Under the pieces are notes generated by a model. The model saw nothing but the letters and a program-made list of their open reading frames with translations, did not search any database and had not been told where the DNA came from. Positions 16,310 through 24,544 of a stretch of DNA of 47,457 bases are shown here, one piece after another; position 1 is the first letter of the stretch; every line of letters starts with the position of its first letter. Origin of the DNA: Streptomyces muensis. GTDB lineage: Bacteria; Actinomycetota; Actinomycetes; Streptomycetales; Streptomycetaceae. The position numbers and the translations under genes were made by a program. The DNA lies in assembly GCF_021474425.1 (NCBI RefSeq), contig NZ_JAKEIP010000075.1, positions 1-47,457 of the forward strand, given 5' to 3'.

Positions 16310-16442
16310 CAGGCCACCACCCAGCCCACTGAGAAGAGGTCCCGGGGGCCAGCACTTGCAGCGGCCCCCTGGGTGGTACCTGCCTGCCGAAGCCGAGCGG
16401 GCCAGGGCAGGCAGGCTCCGAGCCTGTAGGAGAAGCCCAGCA

Positions 16443-16715
16443 ATGATCACCATCGACGGTCTCCGCGCCGCCATCCTGACGGCCGGACTCGTGCTCTGTT
16501 ACTTCGTCCACAAACACACGACGGACAAAATCCCCGGTTCCACAGGGAAAGGCGACATCGTCGGCGCCATCGGTGCCGCTGCCGCTGTCGTGATGATGCT
16601 CTGGGCGCTGTTCGGCGGAACGGACAACACCGCACGTGACGCAACTACCCCCACGCAGCCCTCAACCGTGACCACGGCGCCGGCCGACCAGCCCACGTCG
16701 GCACCCTCCCCGTAA
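16443..16715 (+). CDS. small membrane protein, paralogue of the one at 12148
   Basis: 90 residues; AGGAGA lies about 9 nt before the ATG. Two membrane helices (about 8-24 and 44-64) flank HKHTTDKIPGSTGKGDIVGAIGAAAAV, shared with the protein encoded at 12148-12411. A Thr/Pro-rich tail follows (about 65-90), as in exported or surface-exposed tails. It lies downstream of the 695-residue protein in the same direction and ahead of a strong terminator. Function unknown. Confidence 0.75.
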   Translation: MITIDGLRAAILTAGLVLCYFVHKHTTDKIPGSTGKGDIVGAIGAAAAVVMMLWALFGGTDNTARDATTPTQPSTVTTAPADQPTSAPSP

Positions 16716-16737
16716 AGCTGGAGGCGTCATGGCAGAC

Positions 16738-16771
16738 GGGCTGCCCGGACCGCGCTCGGTCCGGGCAGCCC
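16738..16771. terminator. bidirectional terminator between convergent genes
   Basis: GGGCTGCCCGGACC (16738-16751) pairs perfectly with 16758-16771 around a 6-nt loop. It separates the plus-strand membrane protein gene and the minus-strand lanthipeptide operon. Confidence 0.85.
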
Positions 16772-16787
16772 GCGCTGGGGATCGAGG

Positions 16788-17738
16788 TCAATTTCCGAGG
16801 GTTGTCTGTCTCGCCGCCCGTGCCCAGATGGCCTGCCGGCGGTTGGTGAAGCCCATGCGGTTCCAGTGGAAGAGCACGTGTCTGGCCAGGATGGCGCGCA
16901 GGCCGAGCTGGAGGCTGCCCGCGCGAGCCGCGTCCGCGAGGGCGGTGGCGCCGCGCTCCATGCTGGTGATCCAGGTCCGCTGCGGTGTCAGGGAACCGTC
17001 GGCGAGTGCGGCGCGGGCGTCGAGCGTCAGAAGTCGTCGTAGCGCGGCCGTCATGCCGCTGATCTGGGTCAGGGATACGTCTGAGGGAAGCGGCCGTCTG
17101 GCCTCGACCTGACCCCAGACGTCTCCCTGTTCGCCCAATTCCAGTCCTGCGGCGCGCAGGAACAGGGTCGTGACGAGGAAGGAGGTCTCTTTCGCCCCGA
17201 GGAGGCCGCCGGTGCCGTTGGCAGTGTGCTGGTGGTAGTCGAGGACGCCGACGCTGTCGGCATGGAACAGGGCGTGTGTGAGCGTCATGCCCTTTGGGCC
17301 GCCGAACGCGATGGTCTCTGGCTCGTACCGGGAGGGCCACCATCGCTTGGCCGTGCCCCGGGACAGGATTCTGTCCAGGGCTTCAGTGAGGTGCGCGATG
17401 GTGTCCTCGGTGTCCGGGGCCGGGCGTACGCGCAGGCGCCAGCAGGGGTACTTCCGTACGAACCACCATGCTCCGACCGCCTCGGTGTGCAGATACGGCA
17501 GGAGGTAGGCGCGGAACGCGTGTTCTGCGGTGGGGTAGTCGGCGAACTCGATGTTCACCTGGTGCCATTCCGCAGGCGGAGTGGTGAGTGCGGCTCGGCC
17601 GGCGGCGCGGTAGCGCTCGAGCGCATCAGTCAGCCGGGCTGGGGATGTGCGAACCCTGTTAGCGGCCTGCTCGATCGGCGTTCCGGCGAGGACGGACAGG
17701 ACGGCGTTCTCCATTGCGCTGGTGTCCTCGTGGCCCAT
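16788..17738 (-). CDS. thiopeptide-type bacteriocin biosynthesis protein (free-standing SpaB_C domain)
   Basis: 316 residues, last gene of the lanthipeptide operon; GAGGAG precedes the ATG, overlapping the lanC end region (12-bp gap). Residues ~58-290 match the SpaB_C/TIGR03891-type fold: WHQVNIEFADYPTAEHAFRAYLLPYL, then AWWFVRKYPCWRLRVRPAP, later WWPSRYEPETIAFGG and GMTLTHALFHADS. In class I lanthipeptide synthesis this domain eliminates glutamate from glutamylated Ser/Thr to give dehydroamino acids. The full-length LanB here already contains such a domain, so this second copy may be an accessory or act on other residues. Confidence 0.88.
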   Translation of the reverse strand: MGHEDTSAMENAVLSVLAGTPIEQAANRVRTSPARLTDALERYRAAGRAALTTPPAEWHQVNIEFADYPTAEHAFRAYLLPYLHTEAVGAWWFVRKYPCWRLRVRPAPDTEDTIAHLTEALDRILSRGTAKRWWPSRYEPETIAFGGPKGMTLTHALFHADSVGVLDYHQHTANGTGGLLGAKETSFLVTTLFLRAAGLELGEQGDVWGQVEARRPLPSDVSLTQISGMTAALRRLLTLDARAALADGSLTPQRTWITSMERGATALADAARAGSLQLGLRAILARHVLFHWNRMGFTNRRQAIWARAARQTTLGN

Positions 17739-17750
17739 GTGGTGGTCTCC

Positions 17751-18899
17751 TCAGCACAGCAGCAGGCAGGCGTCCCAGTTGGTGGCGGGTCCGGAGCCCG
17801 GTTCGGCGGTTTGGAAAGCAAGGACAGCCCCTGCTGCTCCTTCGAGGAAGCCGGGTTCCTCCGGAGGGGCTAGGGCGAGGAAGCGGTCGCGGAGTTCGGG
17901 GAGTCGGTCGGTGAACGCGGTGGGGATCTCGGCGCCTTCGGCGACGCGTTGGACGGTGCGTAGAAGTCCGCCGACTCCGTGGCACAGGCCGCGGCTGGTG
18001 AGTTGGTCGAGCTGGATGGGGTCGGCCAGGCAGTACAGGAGTGCTCGTTCGGCCATGCGTTTGCGGTCGGGGTCGTTCAGGGCGAGGGCGGCGAGTTGTT
18101 GGGCGCGGGCCAGGCCGGGGGTGCCGTAGCACCAGGAGGGGGCGGCCAGGTGTGGGGGCACGGTGGTGGTGTCGGTGATCCAGCGTGGCCAGCGGGTGCC
18201 GTGGTGGTCGTTCACTCGTATCTGGTCCAGCCAGCTGCAGATCCGCAGCATGGCCTTCTCGTGGCCGGGGACGGTGATGCCGTGGAGTTTGGCGAGTGCG
18301 AGGAGGGCGAGGGGGCCGGTGATGCCGTGGGCGAGGCCGGCGTTGGCGTGGCCGTCGGGGATGGGAGCACTGAGGTTGACGGGGCTGTGGCTCACCCACC
18401 AGCCCAGGCGGGGTCGCCCGTCAGCGGTGGGGAGCGGCTCGGTCAGGCGCACCAGGTACTCCAGTACGCCCTTGAGCTCGCCGCCCTCGGGGGCGCGGCG
18501 TAGGAGGAGGGCGCCGAGGCCGGTCAGGCCGCGCAGGAGGTCGTACTCGGCGAAGGTGGTCGGCTCGCCGCGGTCGATGCGGGCGTGTGCTGCTGTCAGT
18601 CGGCGTCGGATGTGGGTTGCGACGATGCGGTCGAGGGTCTGCAGGGCGCTGGTGTACCGGTTGTTGTCGACGGTGGTCCAGTGCAGTACGTACGTCATCG
18701 CGGGCGCGCCGAGGAACAGGCCGGTCTCGTTGCCGTCCAGGAGCGGGCCGATGTCGGCGAGTTGCTGATGGGCGGTCTGCCAGGATCCGGTGCCCTGGCG
18801 AGCGCGTTCGACGTGGAGCAGGGCGATGCCGAGGGAGCCTCGGGCGAGGGACTGCCGGAGTGTGGCGTCCGTGTCCGGGGCGGGCGGAGCGGTGGTCAC
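17751..18899 (-). CDS. lanthionine synthetase C-family cyclase (LanC)
   Basis: 382 residues; the GTG start overlaps the lanB stop (GTGA, 18896-18899), so translation is coupled. The protein should form thioether rings by adding Cys thiols to dehydrated Ser/Thr of the precursor. The zinc ligands of LanC proteins are present: Cys257 in SWCYGTPG and Cys306-His307 in LCHGVGG. The motif HANAGLAHGITGPLALL (about 184-200) matches the conserved active-site His region. Length and motif spacing are normal for a stand-alone LanC, so it is probably active. Confidence 0.92.
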   Translation of the reverse strand: MTTAPPAPDTDATLRQSLARGSLGIALLHVERARQGTGSWQTAHQQLADIGPLLDGNETGLFLGAPAMTYVLHWTTVDNNRYTSALQTLDRIVATHIRRRLTAAHARIDRGEPTTFAEYDLLRGLTGLGALLLRRAPEGGELKGVLEYLVRLTEPLPTADGRPRLGWWVSHSPVNLSAPIPDGHANAGLAHGITGPLALLALAKLHGITVPGHEKAMLRICSWLDQIRVNDHHGTRWPRWITDTTTVPPHLAAPSWCYGTPGLARAQQLAALALNDPDRKRMAERALLYCLADPIQLDQLTSRGLCHGVGGLLRTVQRVAEGAEIPTAFTDRLPELRDRFLALAPPEEPGFLEGAAGAVLAFQTAEPGSGPATNWDACLLLC

Positions 18900-21800
18900 C
18901 GCAGGGCTCCTTCTTTTCTTGCGGTCCAGGAAAGGGCGGCGGCGCGGGCCAGGCGGCGGCAGATGGCTTCGCTGTCGGGGTCGATGCCAGCAGCCCGGTT
19001 GTGGTGCATGTGCAGGAGGGACGGCAGAACCGCAGCGGGGTCGGCACCGTGCGCTTCGAGAGCCTGGCGGTAGGCCGTCAGGGCGGTGCGGCGCAGGGCC
19101 CACGTCGTGACGAGGTGATCACCGTTGGGCAAGGCTCGCAGGGCCGCGTGACCGGGGCCTGGGGCGGAGAGGTGGACGGCTGCGGAGAGTACGCCGCGGG
19201 TGGTGGCTTCGCCGTCGTTCCTCAGGAGGTTCGTCGTCAGCCATGCCCGTCCGTCCGCTGGAGAGCCGAGGAAGGCGTCGGCGATGTCGACGAAGCTGCT
19301 GGCGGTGACGGCGGGCCGGAGGCTCTCGGGGATGGGGAGGGCCATCTGTGCGAGGGCGGCGGCGGAGTCTGCGGCGAAGACCTGTTCGGCGGCGTCCAGG
19401 GTGGGGCCGGTGCCGTAGCGTCCGGTTTCCGGCTCGTCGGTGTCCCACTGCACGCGTTGGAGCAGGCCCTCGGCACGTAGTGCGTTCGCCCAGGCGGCGA
19501 CGTGCTGTGCCGCTTCGCTGAAGGCGTACGGGCTCGGGAGGCGGAGTCGCAGCCGGATGTGGCTGTCGGGATCGGTGTAGCGGGTGAACCACCACGTCGG
19601 TTCGTCGGCGTCCCAGTCGTGGAGGAGGCGCGGGAGGTGCGCGGTCAGCAGTTCGGGTGCCCGGTCTGCGTTGCCGTACAGCTTCAGGTAGGCCCACTCG
19701 CCAGCGCCGGGAAGGCGGCTGGAGCCATGGCGGACGACGGTTGCCATGCGGTTGATGGGCGCGGGGGAAGGTGGTTGGTCGGAAGCGAAGGACGCGGTGA
19801 TTTCGTGGGCGCGGCCAACCCAGCCGAACGCCGCCTCGTCGGGCGCTTCGTGCACGGTCACCGTTCCGTGGCGGTCCAGTTCGGCGCGCAGAAGTTGCCG
19901 GTGGGCGCTGACGTCGAGGTCGAGGCGGAGCCGTTGGTCGTTGCCCCCGACGTACACGGTGCGGGGCACGCCGTAGCGGATGCGCCAGTCGGTGAAACGG
20001 AACATCCAGTCGCGACTGTCGTCGCAGAGGTCGCGTGTGTTCAGCCGCCAGCAGGCGGCGGACAGGATGGTGCGGCCGACGCGGACTTCGGGCAGGAACG
20101 GCAGCCGGGCCGCCGCGCCCCAGGCAAAGGGGGTGAGGATGGCGGTGTGGGAGCGGTGCAATTCAGTGACGAAGCGGACGAGGGGGTGCGTGGCGCTGCT
20201 GAGTTCCACGGCGTTCATGACCGAGGGCTCGATGAGCTGTCCGGTGGAAAGGGAGAGCAGGTAGAGGCGTCGGGAGTCGGCGACGACGCCGAGGTCGTCC
20301 AGGTCGAGGGTGGAGTCCGGGTTGTGCTCGCCGACCGAGAGGACGTGCGGGACGACGGCTGGGGCGCGGCCGACGTTGCGGGTCGGGATGCGCAGGGGTG
20401 GGCTGGAGACCTGCCCGCGTACGGCTCCGGCGGCCAGCGTTGGCAGGGCGGCGTACTCGGCGGTCATCCGGTCGCGGTCCGACTGGTCCAGCATCGTCAG
20501 GAAACGGCCCGTCGTGGTGCCGGCCGCGAGGGACAGACCTGCGGTGACCAGATGGAATCGGCCGTGCTCCAGGTCCTCCAGTGAGGGGGACAACACGGTG
20601 AAGCACAGTTCGACGTGCGCGGGCACCTGAGTGGGTTCCCCGAGTGACATGGCCTCGATGTCCTCCTCGGTGAGGACGACTTCGCGCCGATCGGTGAGGG
20701 CCGCCGACTGGGCGAGGGAGAGGAGGTGATCGTCTCGGCGGGTCGTGGCTAGCACCGGCCGCTTCAGGACGGTGCCGCGGTAGCCGACGGGGAAGCCGAG
20801 GCCGGTGTCCGGGTCGGTGAGGTCGCGCAGGGGGACGATCGCGCCCATGCTGTAGCGCTCCAGGAACCGTGCGCGATAGTCCTGCCACGCTGGAGAGCCG
20901 TTCGGGTACGGCGAGATGCGGGAGACGACCTCCAGGGCACGCTCCGCCTCGCGTGTGACCGCTGTCGGCAGGACGATGTCGCAGTCGGGGCGCACATTGA
21001 CGACCAGGGTGTGGGCGGTGGCGTCGATGAGGGTGTTCATCCGCGCAGCCGCCTGGACGCGTAGGGCCTGCTGCTCACCCTGGGCAGCGATGTCGTGCAG
21101 GGTGAGCAGCTGGTGGATCTTTCGCAGCTCCTCGGCTGTCTCCGCCCCACCTGATGTGGCGGCGGCACCCGTGGCGTCGAGCTGCGCGATGAGATGTCCG
21201 AGCGCTTCGTCGCACGTCATGGGGGCGTGGAGGTTGGTCAGCAGGACGCGATGGGCGACGAGGCTGGACACCATGTCCTCGATCACCGCGGTCGGCGTAT
21301 CCGGGTAGTCGCCGTGGAGTTTGACCACGAGGTCGCCGACCATGATCGGCGTACTGGCCAAGGTCAGCACCGCTTCCACAGCTCGGGTTCGTCGCAGTGT
21401 GGTGTCGGTGGGGCCATTCGTGCCGGACTGGTGCGGTACTGCCACCCGAGTGCCTCGTACCGTGCAGGTCGGATCTGCCATCACCGGCAGGCGCCGCAGC
21501 ACCTCCCGATTGCCTTCCAGGGCGGTGATGGCGGCGTTCAACCACTCGGCATCGGCCCGGGCGAAAGCACGGTGCTCCTTCCCCCATTTCACCCGAGCGG
21601 TGCCGCCGATGCTCACGGGGGCGGGGCCGGCGAACAGCCCGAACGGTGTGGCGCGGTGCTGCATGCGCAGCAGGTAGCGGGCGAGCGAGGCCGTGGTGCG
21701 CCGGACGGTGCGCGGCCGTTGCCGCTCTCCGTCGAGCACGTCGCGGATGGCGGAGGCGAGTAGCGGCGCGGCGAACTCGATTGCGGCAGCCCGGGTGTCG

Positions 21801-21943
21801 TCCGACCAGACCTGGGCGATCCAGTCGCGCCAGCGCTCGACGTCGGCGGGGGTTTCCCCATCCAGGTCGGGCCAAGGAGGAAGCGTCGCGGCCAGCGGGA
21901 AGACTGATGTGCGGATCATGCTCGCGTCGATTGCGTGGTACAT
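18896..21943 (-). CDS. lantibiotic dehydratase (LanB), full length
   Basis: 1015 residues; AAGGAGG lies 8 nt before the ATG. The N-terminal ~700 residues are the glutamylation domain: RTSVFPLAA at the start, LARYLLRMQHRATPFGLFAG, FLERYSMGAIVPLRDL, later FLPEVRVGRTILSAACWRL. The C-terminal ~260 residues form the SpaB_C elimination domain (EWAYLKLYGNADRAPELLTAHLPRLL, TWWFTRYTDPDSHIRLRLRLP). It would dehydrate Ser/Thr of the precursor encoded just upstream, using glutamyl-tRNA as known for class I enzymes. The gene is separated from lanA by an attenuator-like hairpin and coupled to lanC. Confidence 0.93.
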   Translation of the reverse strand: MYHAIDASMIRTSVFPLAATLPPWPDLDGETPADVERWRDWIAQVWSDDTRAAAIEFAAPLLASAIRDVLDGERQRPRTVRRTTASLARYLLRMQHRATPFGLFAGPAPVSIGGTARVKWGKEHRAFARADAEWLNAAITALEGNREVLRRLPVMADPTCTVRGTRVAVPHQSGTNGPTDTTLRRTRAVEAVLTLASTPIMVGDLVVKLHGDYPDTPTAVIEDMVSSLVAHRVLLTNLHAPMTCDEALGHLIAQLDATGAAATSGGAETAEELRKIHQLLTLHDIAAQGEQQALRVQAAARMNTLIDATAHTLVVNVRPDCDIVLPTAVTREAERALEVVSRISPYPNGSPAWQDYRARFLERYSMGAIVPLRDLTDPDTGLGFPVGYRGTVLKRPVLATTRRDDHLLSLAQSAALTDRREVVLTEEDIEAMSLGEPTQVPAHVELCFTVLSPSLEDLEHGRFHLVTAGLSLAAGTTTGRFLTMLDQSDRDRMTAEYAALPTLAAGAVRGQVSSPPLRIPTRNVGRAPAVVPHVLSVGEHNPDSTLDLDDLGVVADSRRLYLLSLSTGQLIEPSVMNAVELSSATHPLVRFVTELHRSHTAILTPFAWGAAARLPFLPEVRVGRTILSAACWRLNTRDLCDDSRDWMFRFTDWRIRYGVPRTVYVGGNDQRLRLDLDVSAHRQLLRAELDRHGTVTVHEAPDEAAFGWVGRAHEITASFASDQPPSPAPINRMATVVRHGSSRLPGAGEWAYLKLYGNADRAPELLTAHLPRLLHDWDADEPTWWFTRYTDPDSHIRLRLRLPSPYAFSEAAQHVAAWANALRAEGLLQRVQWDTDEPETGRYGTGPTLDAAEQVFAADSAAALAQMALPIPESLRPAVTASSFVDIADAFLGSPADGRAWLTTNLLRNDGEATTRGVLSAAVHLSAPGPGHAALRALPNGDHLVTTWALRRTALTAYRQALEAHGADPAAVLPSLLHMHHNRAAGIDPDSEAICRRLARAAALSWTARKEGALR

Positions 21944-21976
21944 CGCTGCGCCTCCTTCTTCGTCACGGCGGTGCGC

Positions 21977-22008
21977 GGGGCCGGGCGTGTCAGATTCCGC
22001 CCGGCCCC
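21977..22008 (-). terminator. attenuator hairpin between lanA and lanB
   Basis: GGGGCCGGGCG (21977-21987) pairs with CGCCCGGCCCC (21998-22008) around a 10-nt loop, just past the precursor stop codon. A partial terminator here would give more precursor than enzyme, as is common in lanthipeptide operons. Confidence 0.7.
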
Positions 22009-22016
22009 TGGTTGGG

Positions 22017-22211
22017 TCAGCCGCCGATGCAGGTGCTGTTGGTGCAGGCGGACTGGCAGGTGGAGGTGCAGTTGTCGCTGGTGTCGTTCAGCAGCGAGCC
22101 GATGACCGGGGTGGAGGCGAGGGTCTCGATGTTGAGGTCGAAGTCCGACCCGGTGTTGGTGCTGTAGTCGGTCGCGGCCTTCAGCGTTGTCGTGGGGTTC
22201 TGCTGTGCCAT
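22017..22211 (-). CDS. FxLD-type class I lanthipeptide precursor (LanA)
   Basis: 64 residues; GAGGAG lies about 8 nt before ATG 22209-22211; the longer reading is not supported. The leader holds FDLNIETLA (F24-D-L-N), the recognition motif of class I leaders in the FxLD variant. The C-terminal core NDTSDNCTSTCQSACTNSTC has four Cys (48, 52, 56, 61) and about nine Ser/Thr, so up to four (methyl)lanthionine rings are possible. It also has Asp43 and Asp46, candidate targets for the adjacent PCMT-like methyltransferase. The peptide ends in IGG. The leader cleavage site is not obvious. Confidence 0.9.
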   Translation of the reverse strand: MAQQNPTTTLKAATDYSTNTGSDFDLNIETLASTPVIGSLLNDTSDNCTSTCQSACTNSTCIGG

Positions 22212-22281
22212 CACGTACTCCTCACGGGAAAAGGCGGGTGGGATGTGCTGTGCCGGCCTGGCCGTGGCGCCGCCGACGGCG

Positions 22282-23529
22282 TCACGGCCAGGTGATCGTG
22301 ACCCGCGTGTGGGGTCGGTCGACGAGACGGCCCGCGGGAAGCCGGTCGTCCGGCGTACCTGCCGGGTGGACCTCGATGTGGGCACGGTGGGCCCGGTGGT
22401 CGCTGTGCCAGACCTGGATCTCCTCCACCAGACGGTCCGCGACCTTCTGTCCCTGCGGCCCGTGGCCGATCGCCCCGAGCTCGTACCGGTCGGGGTCGTC
22501 GGTGGGGCGCGCGGTGCGGTAGGCGAAGCTGTCTCCGTCCACCAGCGTGGGGACGCCGATCGGCGACGCGGAGCCGACCAGACCACGCTTCCGTGCGCCG
22601 ATCTTGGCAGCCATCAAGGGGAGGTTGTCGAGGGCGGTCGTCAGCCACAGGTCCAGGTGCTCGGTGGACTCGTCGCCGGCCACGGTGACGCCCGACCACG
22701 CCTCGACACGGGGCATGCCCAGGGCCACACGCAGGGCCTCGGCGTCAGGCTCGGGATGGCCGTCCAGGCGGAGGGCGATCTCCTCCCCTTCCACGTCGTG
22801 GAGCAATACCAGGCGCACGCGGTTCTCCCCGACGCCCTGCATCGGCACGAACCCGCACAGCTCGAACCCGTCACTGACGAGCCGCTCCCTGTCGCGGACG
22901 AACGCCACCGTGCGGGTCATGCCACGCATCCGCAGCGGCACCACGAGCCGACCACCCTCCTTCAGCTGGTGGACCCAGGCGGGCGGGATGTCGACGGCCT
23001 GCACGGTGACGACGATGCGGTCGTACGGCGCGTGGCCGGCTACGCCATGCTCGCCGTCGGCTGTGATCACGGTGACAATCCGGTCGTAGCCGGTCGCCTT
23101 GAGGAACTCCTCCGCACGCCGGGTGACGTCGCGGTCGATGTCCATCGTGACGACGCGGCCCCGCTCGCCCACCATCTCGGCGAGGTAGGCCGCGTTCACC
23201 CCGCCGGAGCCGATCTCCAGGACACTCATCCCCGGCCGGATGTCCGCCTGCTCGATCTGCATGGCCTGGATGCGCGGGGCGGACACCGAGCTGATGTGCA
23301 CGCCCGTCGCATCCGTCTTCGTGACCGGGGCGAACTCGGCCTCGTAGGTCTTGGCCATGTCCACTTCGGGGGTGGCCAGGTGCCGGGGGACCGAACGGAA
23401 CGCGGCCACGACGCGGCCACTGCGCGCGGCCCCCAGTTCGATCAGCCGCTCCACCATGGCATCACGCATCTGCTGTTCGGATGCGGAGGCGTTGTGCTTC
23501 TCGGACGTTGGGGCGGGAGTGTCATTCAC
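22282..23529 (-). CDS. FxLD-system methyltransferase (PCMT-like, LanS type)
   Basis: About 415 residues. GTG 23527-23529 has AAGGAG 7 nt upstream; ATG 23533-23535 would leave almost no spacing. The protein has the protein-isoaspartate O-methyltransferase fold: residues ~90-125 contain MSVLEIGSGGVNAAYLAEMVG (SAM motif I) and VVTMDIDRDV; APYDRIVVTVQAVDIPPAWVHQLKEGGRLVVPL follows. The C-terminal ~170 residues are the family-specific extension. In class I lanthipeptide clusters such enzymes methylate an Asp side chain and yield an aspartimide or isoaspartate in the product. Asp residues in the core peptide fit this. Confidence 0.88.
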   Translation of the reverse strand: MNDTPAPTSEKHNASASEQQMRDAMVERLIELGAARSGRVVAAFRSVPRHLATPEVDMAKTYEAEFAPVTKTDATGVHISSVSAPRIQAMQIEQADIRPGMSVLEIGSGGVNAAYLAEMVGERGRVVTMDIDRDVTRRAEEFLKATGYDRIVTVITADGEHGVAGHAPYDRIVVTVQAVDIPPAWVHQLKEGGRLVVPLRMRGMTRTVAFVRDRERLVSDGFELCGFVPMQGVGENRVRLVLLHDVEGEEIALRLDGHPEPDAEALRVALGMPRVEAWSGVTVAGDESTEHLDLWLTTALDNLPLMAAKIGARKRGLVGSASPIGVPTLVDGDSFAYRTARPTDDPDRYELGAIGHGPQGQKVADRLVEEIQVWHSDHRAHRAHIEVHPAGTPDDRLPAGRLVDRPHTRVTITWP

Positions 23530-23549
23530 AAGCATTCTCCTTCTCGGCA

Positions 23550-23729
23550 CTACGTCGTCTTCTTGAACTGGGCCAGCCTGTCTGCGGTGTTGTCGGCCAG
23601 GTCAGCGGCGAGTTCGCGCACGTCAAGGGGAAGGCCCTCGTCCTTACTGGCATTGATTCCGGCACCGACCGCGCCGACGGCGCCGATCAGGTCGAACAAC
23701 GTGTCGTCGTCTGGTTCCTCGGTTGCCAA
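23550..23729 (-). CDS. 59-residue small protein in the lanthipeptide operon
   Basis: A TTG start (23727-23729) is preceded by a purine-rich AAGAGAGAG. The protein begins LATEEPDDDTLFDLIGAVGAVGAG and continues GLPLDVRELAADLADNTADRLAQF, ending KKTT. It is acidic, with an amphipathic or membrane-seeking GAVGAVGAG stretch and no Cys. It ends about 20 bp before the methyltransferase start, whose ribosome site lies in that gap, so they are probably translated together. I do not know the family; it could be a small accessory or leader-like peptide. Confidence 0.6.
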   Translation of the reverse strand: MATEEPDDDTLFDLIGAVGAVGAGINASKDEGLPLDVRELAADLADNTADRLAQFKKTT

Positions 23730-23758
23730 GGCGGCTCTCTCTTCTTGTGGCGGTGCGA

Positions 23759-23826
23759 CCCGCTCCCGCTGTGACCTGTCTCCTTCTGAGGTCGGGGATA
23801 CCTCCAGCTCGAACAGCGGGAGCGGG
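23759..23826 (-). promoter_or_regulatory. long inverted repeat in the operon leader of the 59-residue gene
   Basis: CCCGCTCCCGCTGT (23759-23772) and ACAGCGGGAGCGGG (23813-23826) are perfect 14-bp arms with a 40-nt loop. The loop holds a nested GAGGT/ACCTC stem (23788-23804) and an AAGGAG on the minus strand. It lies between the 97-residue and 59-residue genes. Possible processing site, attenuator or RNA switch. Confidence 0.55.
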
Positions 23827-23858
23827 GTTGAAGGCCCGCCCAGGACGCGGCCGTTCTC

Positions 23859-24152
23859 CTACGCGACGTGGGCGGGCGGTCTGTTGAGTGGCGCTTTGGT
23901 GGGCCACTGGCCGAGGGGACTGGGCTGTCCGGGAGCCTGGGCATTCCGCAGGCGGGCGGCGCGCTCGCTCATCGTCCAGTGGAGCTGTTCGAGCCTGAAG
24001 ACGCATCGCTGGCAGGCGCAGAGGGGAAACGCCGTGCCCGCCATCGCGATCTCGCCGACCTCGGCCACGGGGACGTTCGTCTGCTCGCACCTGAAGCAGT
24101 TGCCGGTCGCCCAGTCGAAACGGTTCCACAACTCTCCTGGCCTCACCCCCAT
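23859..24152 (-). CDS. Cys-rich small protein, possible zinc ribbon
   Basis: 97 residues; GGGAGGAGG precedes the ATG, which overlaps the end of the upstream gene by 10 bp. Residues 19-50 contain CFRCEQTNVPVAEVGEIAMAG...LCACQRC: a CxxC and a CxCxxC about 25 apart, a plausible zinc-binding ribbon. The C-terminal third is Pro/Ala-rich. It is part of the overlapping three-gene head of the lanthipeptide operon. I do not recognise the family; a regulatory or protein-protein role is likely by analogy with other small Zn-ribbons. Confidence 0.7.
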   Translation of the reverse strand: MGVRPGELWNRFDWATGNCFRCEQTNVPVAEVGEIAMAGTAFPLCACQRCVFRLEQLHWTMSERAARLRNAQAPGQPSPLGQWPTKAPLNRPPAHVA

Positions 24153-24544
24153 GGCGGGCCTCCTCCCGGGAGATGGGGCATCGGGTTACCGCCGACGAGG
24201 GGCAGAAAGGCGACGGGGCGCGCATGCCACACGAAGGAGCACGACCCCGCTGCGAGCGGCAGCGTGAAATCCACACCTTGTTGAAGAGCTGAGACGGCGT
24301 CCCGCCAGCTCTGGGCACGTCGGTCCACGAGAAGGTCGATGAAGGCCGGCTCAGCGGCCGAGGCGATGACGCGGACTTGAATGCGTGCCCATCGGACAGC
24401 CGAAGCGGCGGTCGGCTGTGCAGCACAGCTGATGCGCCGCCCATCCGTATGACCCCACTCGCACCAGAACCCGGACTCAGGCCCGCAGACGGCGCGTGTC
24501 GGCGTGGGAGAGACATGAAGGAGCGCGGGGTGATCAGGGCGCAT
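24143..24544 (-). CDS. unknown protein in the lanthipeptide operon
   Basis: 133 residues, starting at ATG 24542-24544 with GGAGG upstream and overlapping the previous gene by 11 bp and the next by 10 bp, strong evidence of an operon. The N-terminal part has Cys at VCGPESGFWCEWGH and ISCAAQ; the middle reads IQVRVIASAAEPAFIDLLVDRRAQSWRDAVSALQQGVDFTLPL, a mixed alpha/beta fold. I do not recognise the family. Its position points to lanthipeptide synthesis or regulation. Confidence 0.65.
   Translation of the reverse strand: MRPDHPALLHVSPTPTRAVCGPESGFWCEWGHTDGRRISCAAQPTAASAVRWARIQVRVIASAAEPAFIDLLVDRRAQSWRDAVSALQQGVDFTLPLAAGSCSFVWHARPVAFLPLVGGNPMPHLPGGGPPWG

Noticed and set aside
19502..20584. 360-residue plus-strand ORF opposite lanB
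   Set aside because: Antisense shadow of the dehydratase, with repetitive Gly/Val/Ala composition.
22192..24267. 691-residue plus-strand ORF opposite the FxLD methyltransferase
   Set aside because: Antisense shadow; the methyltransferase, precursor and small operon genes on the minus strand account for the region.
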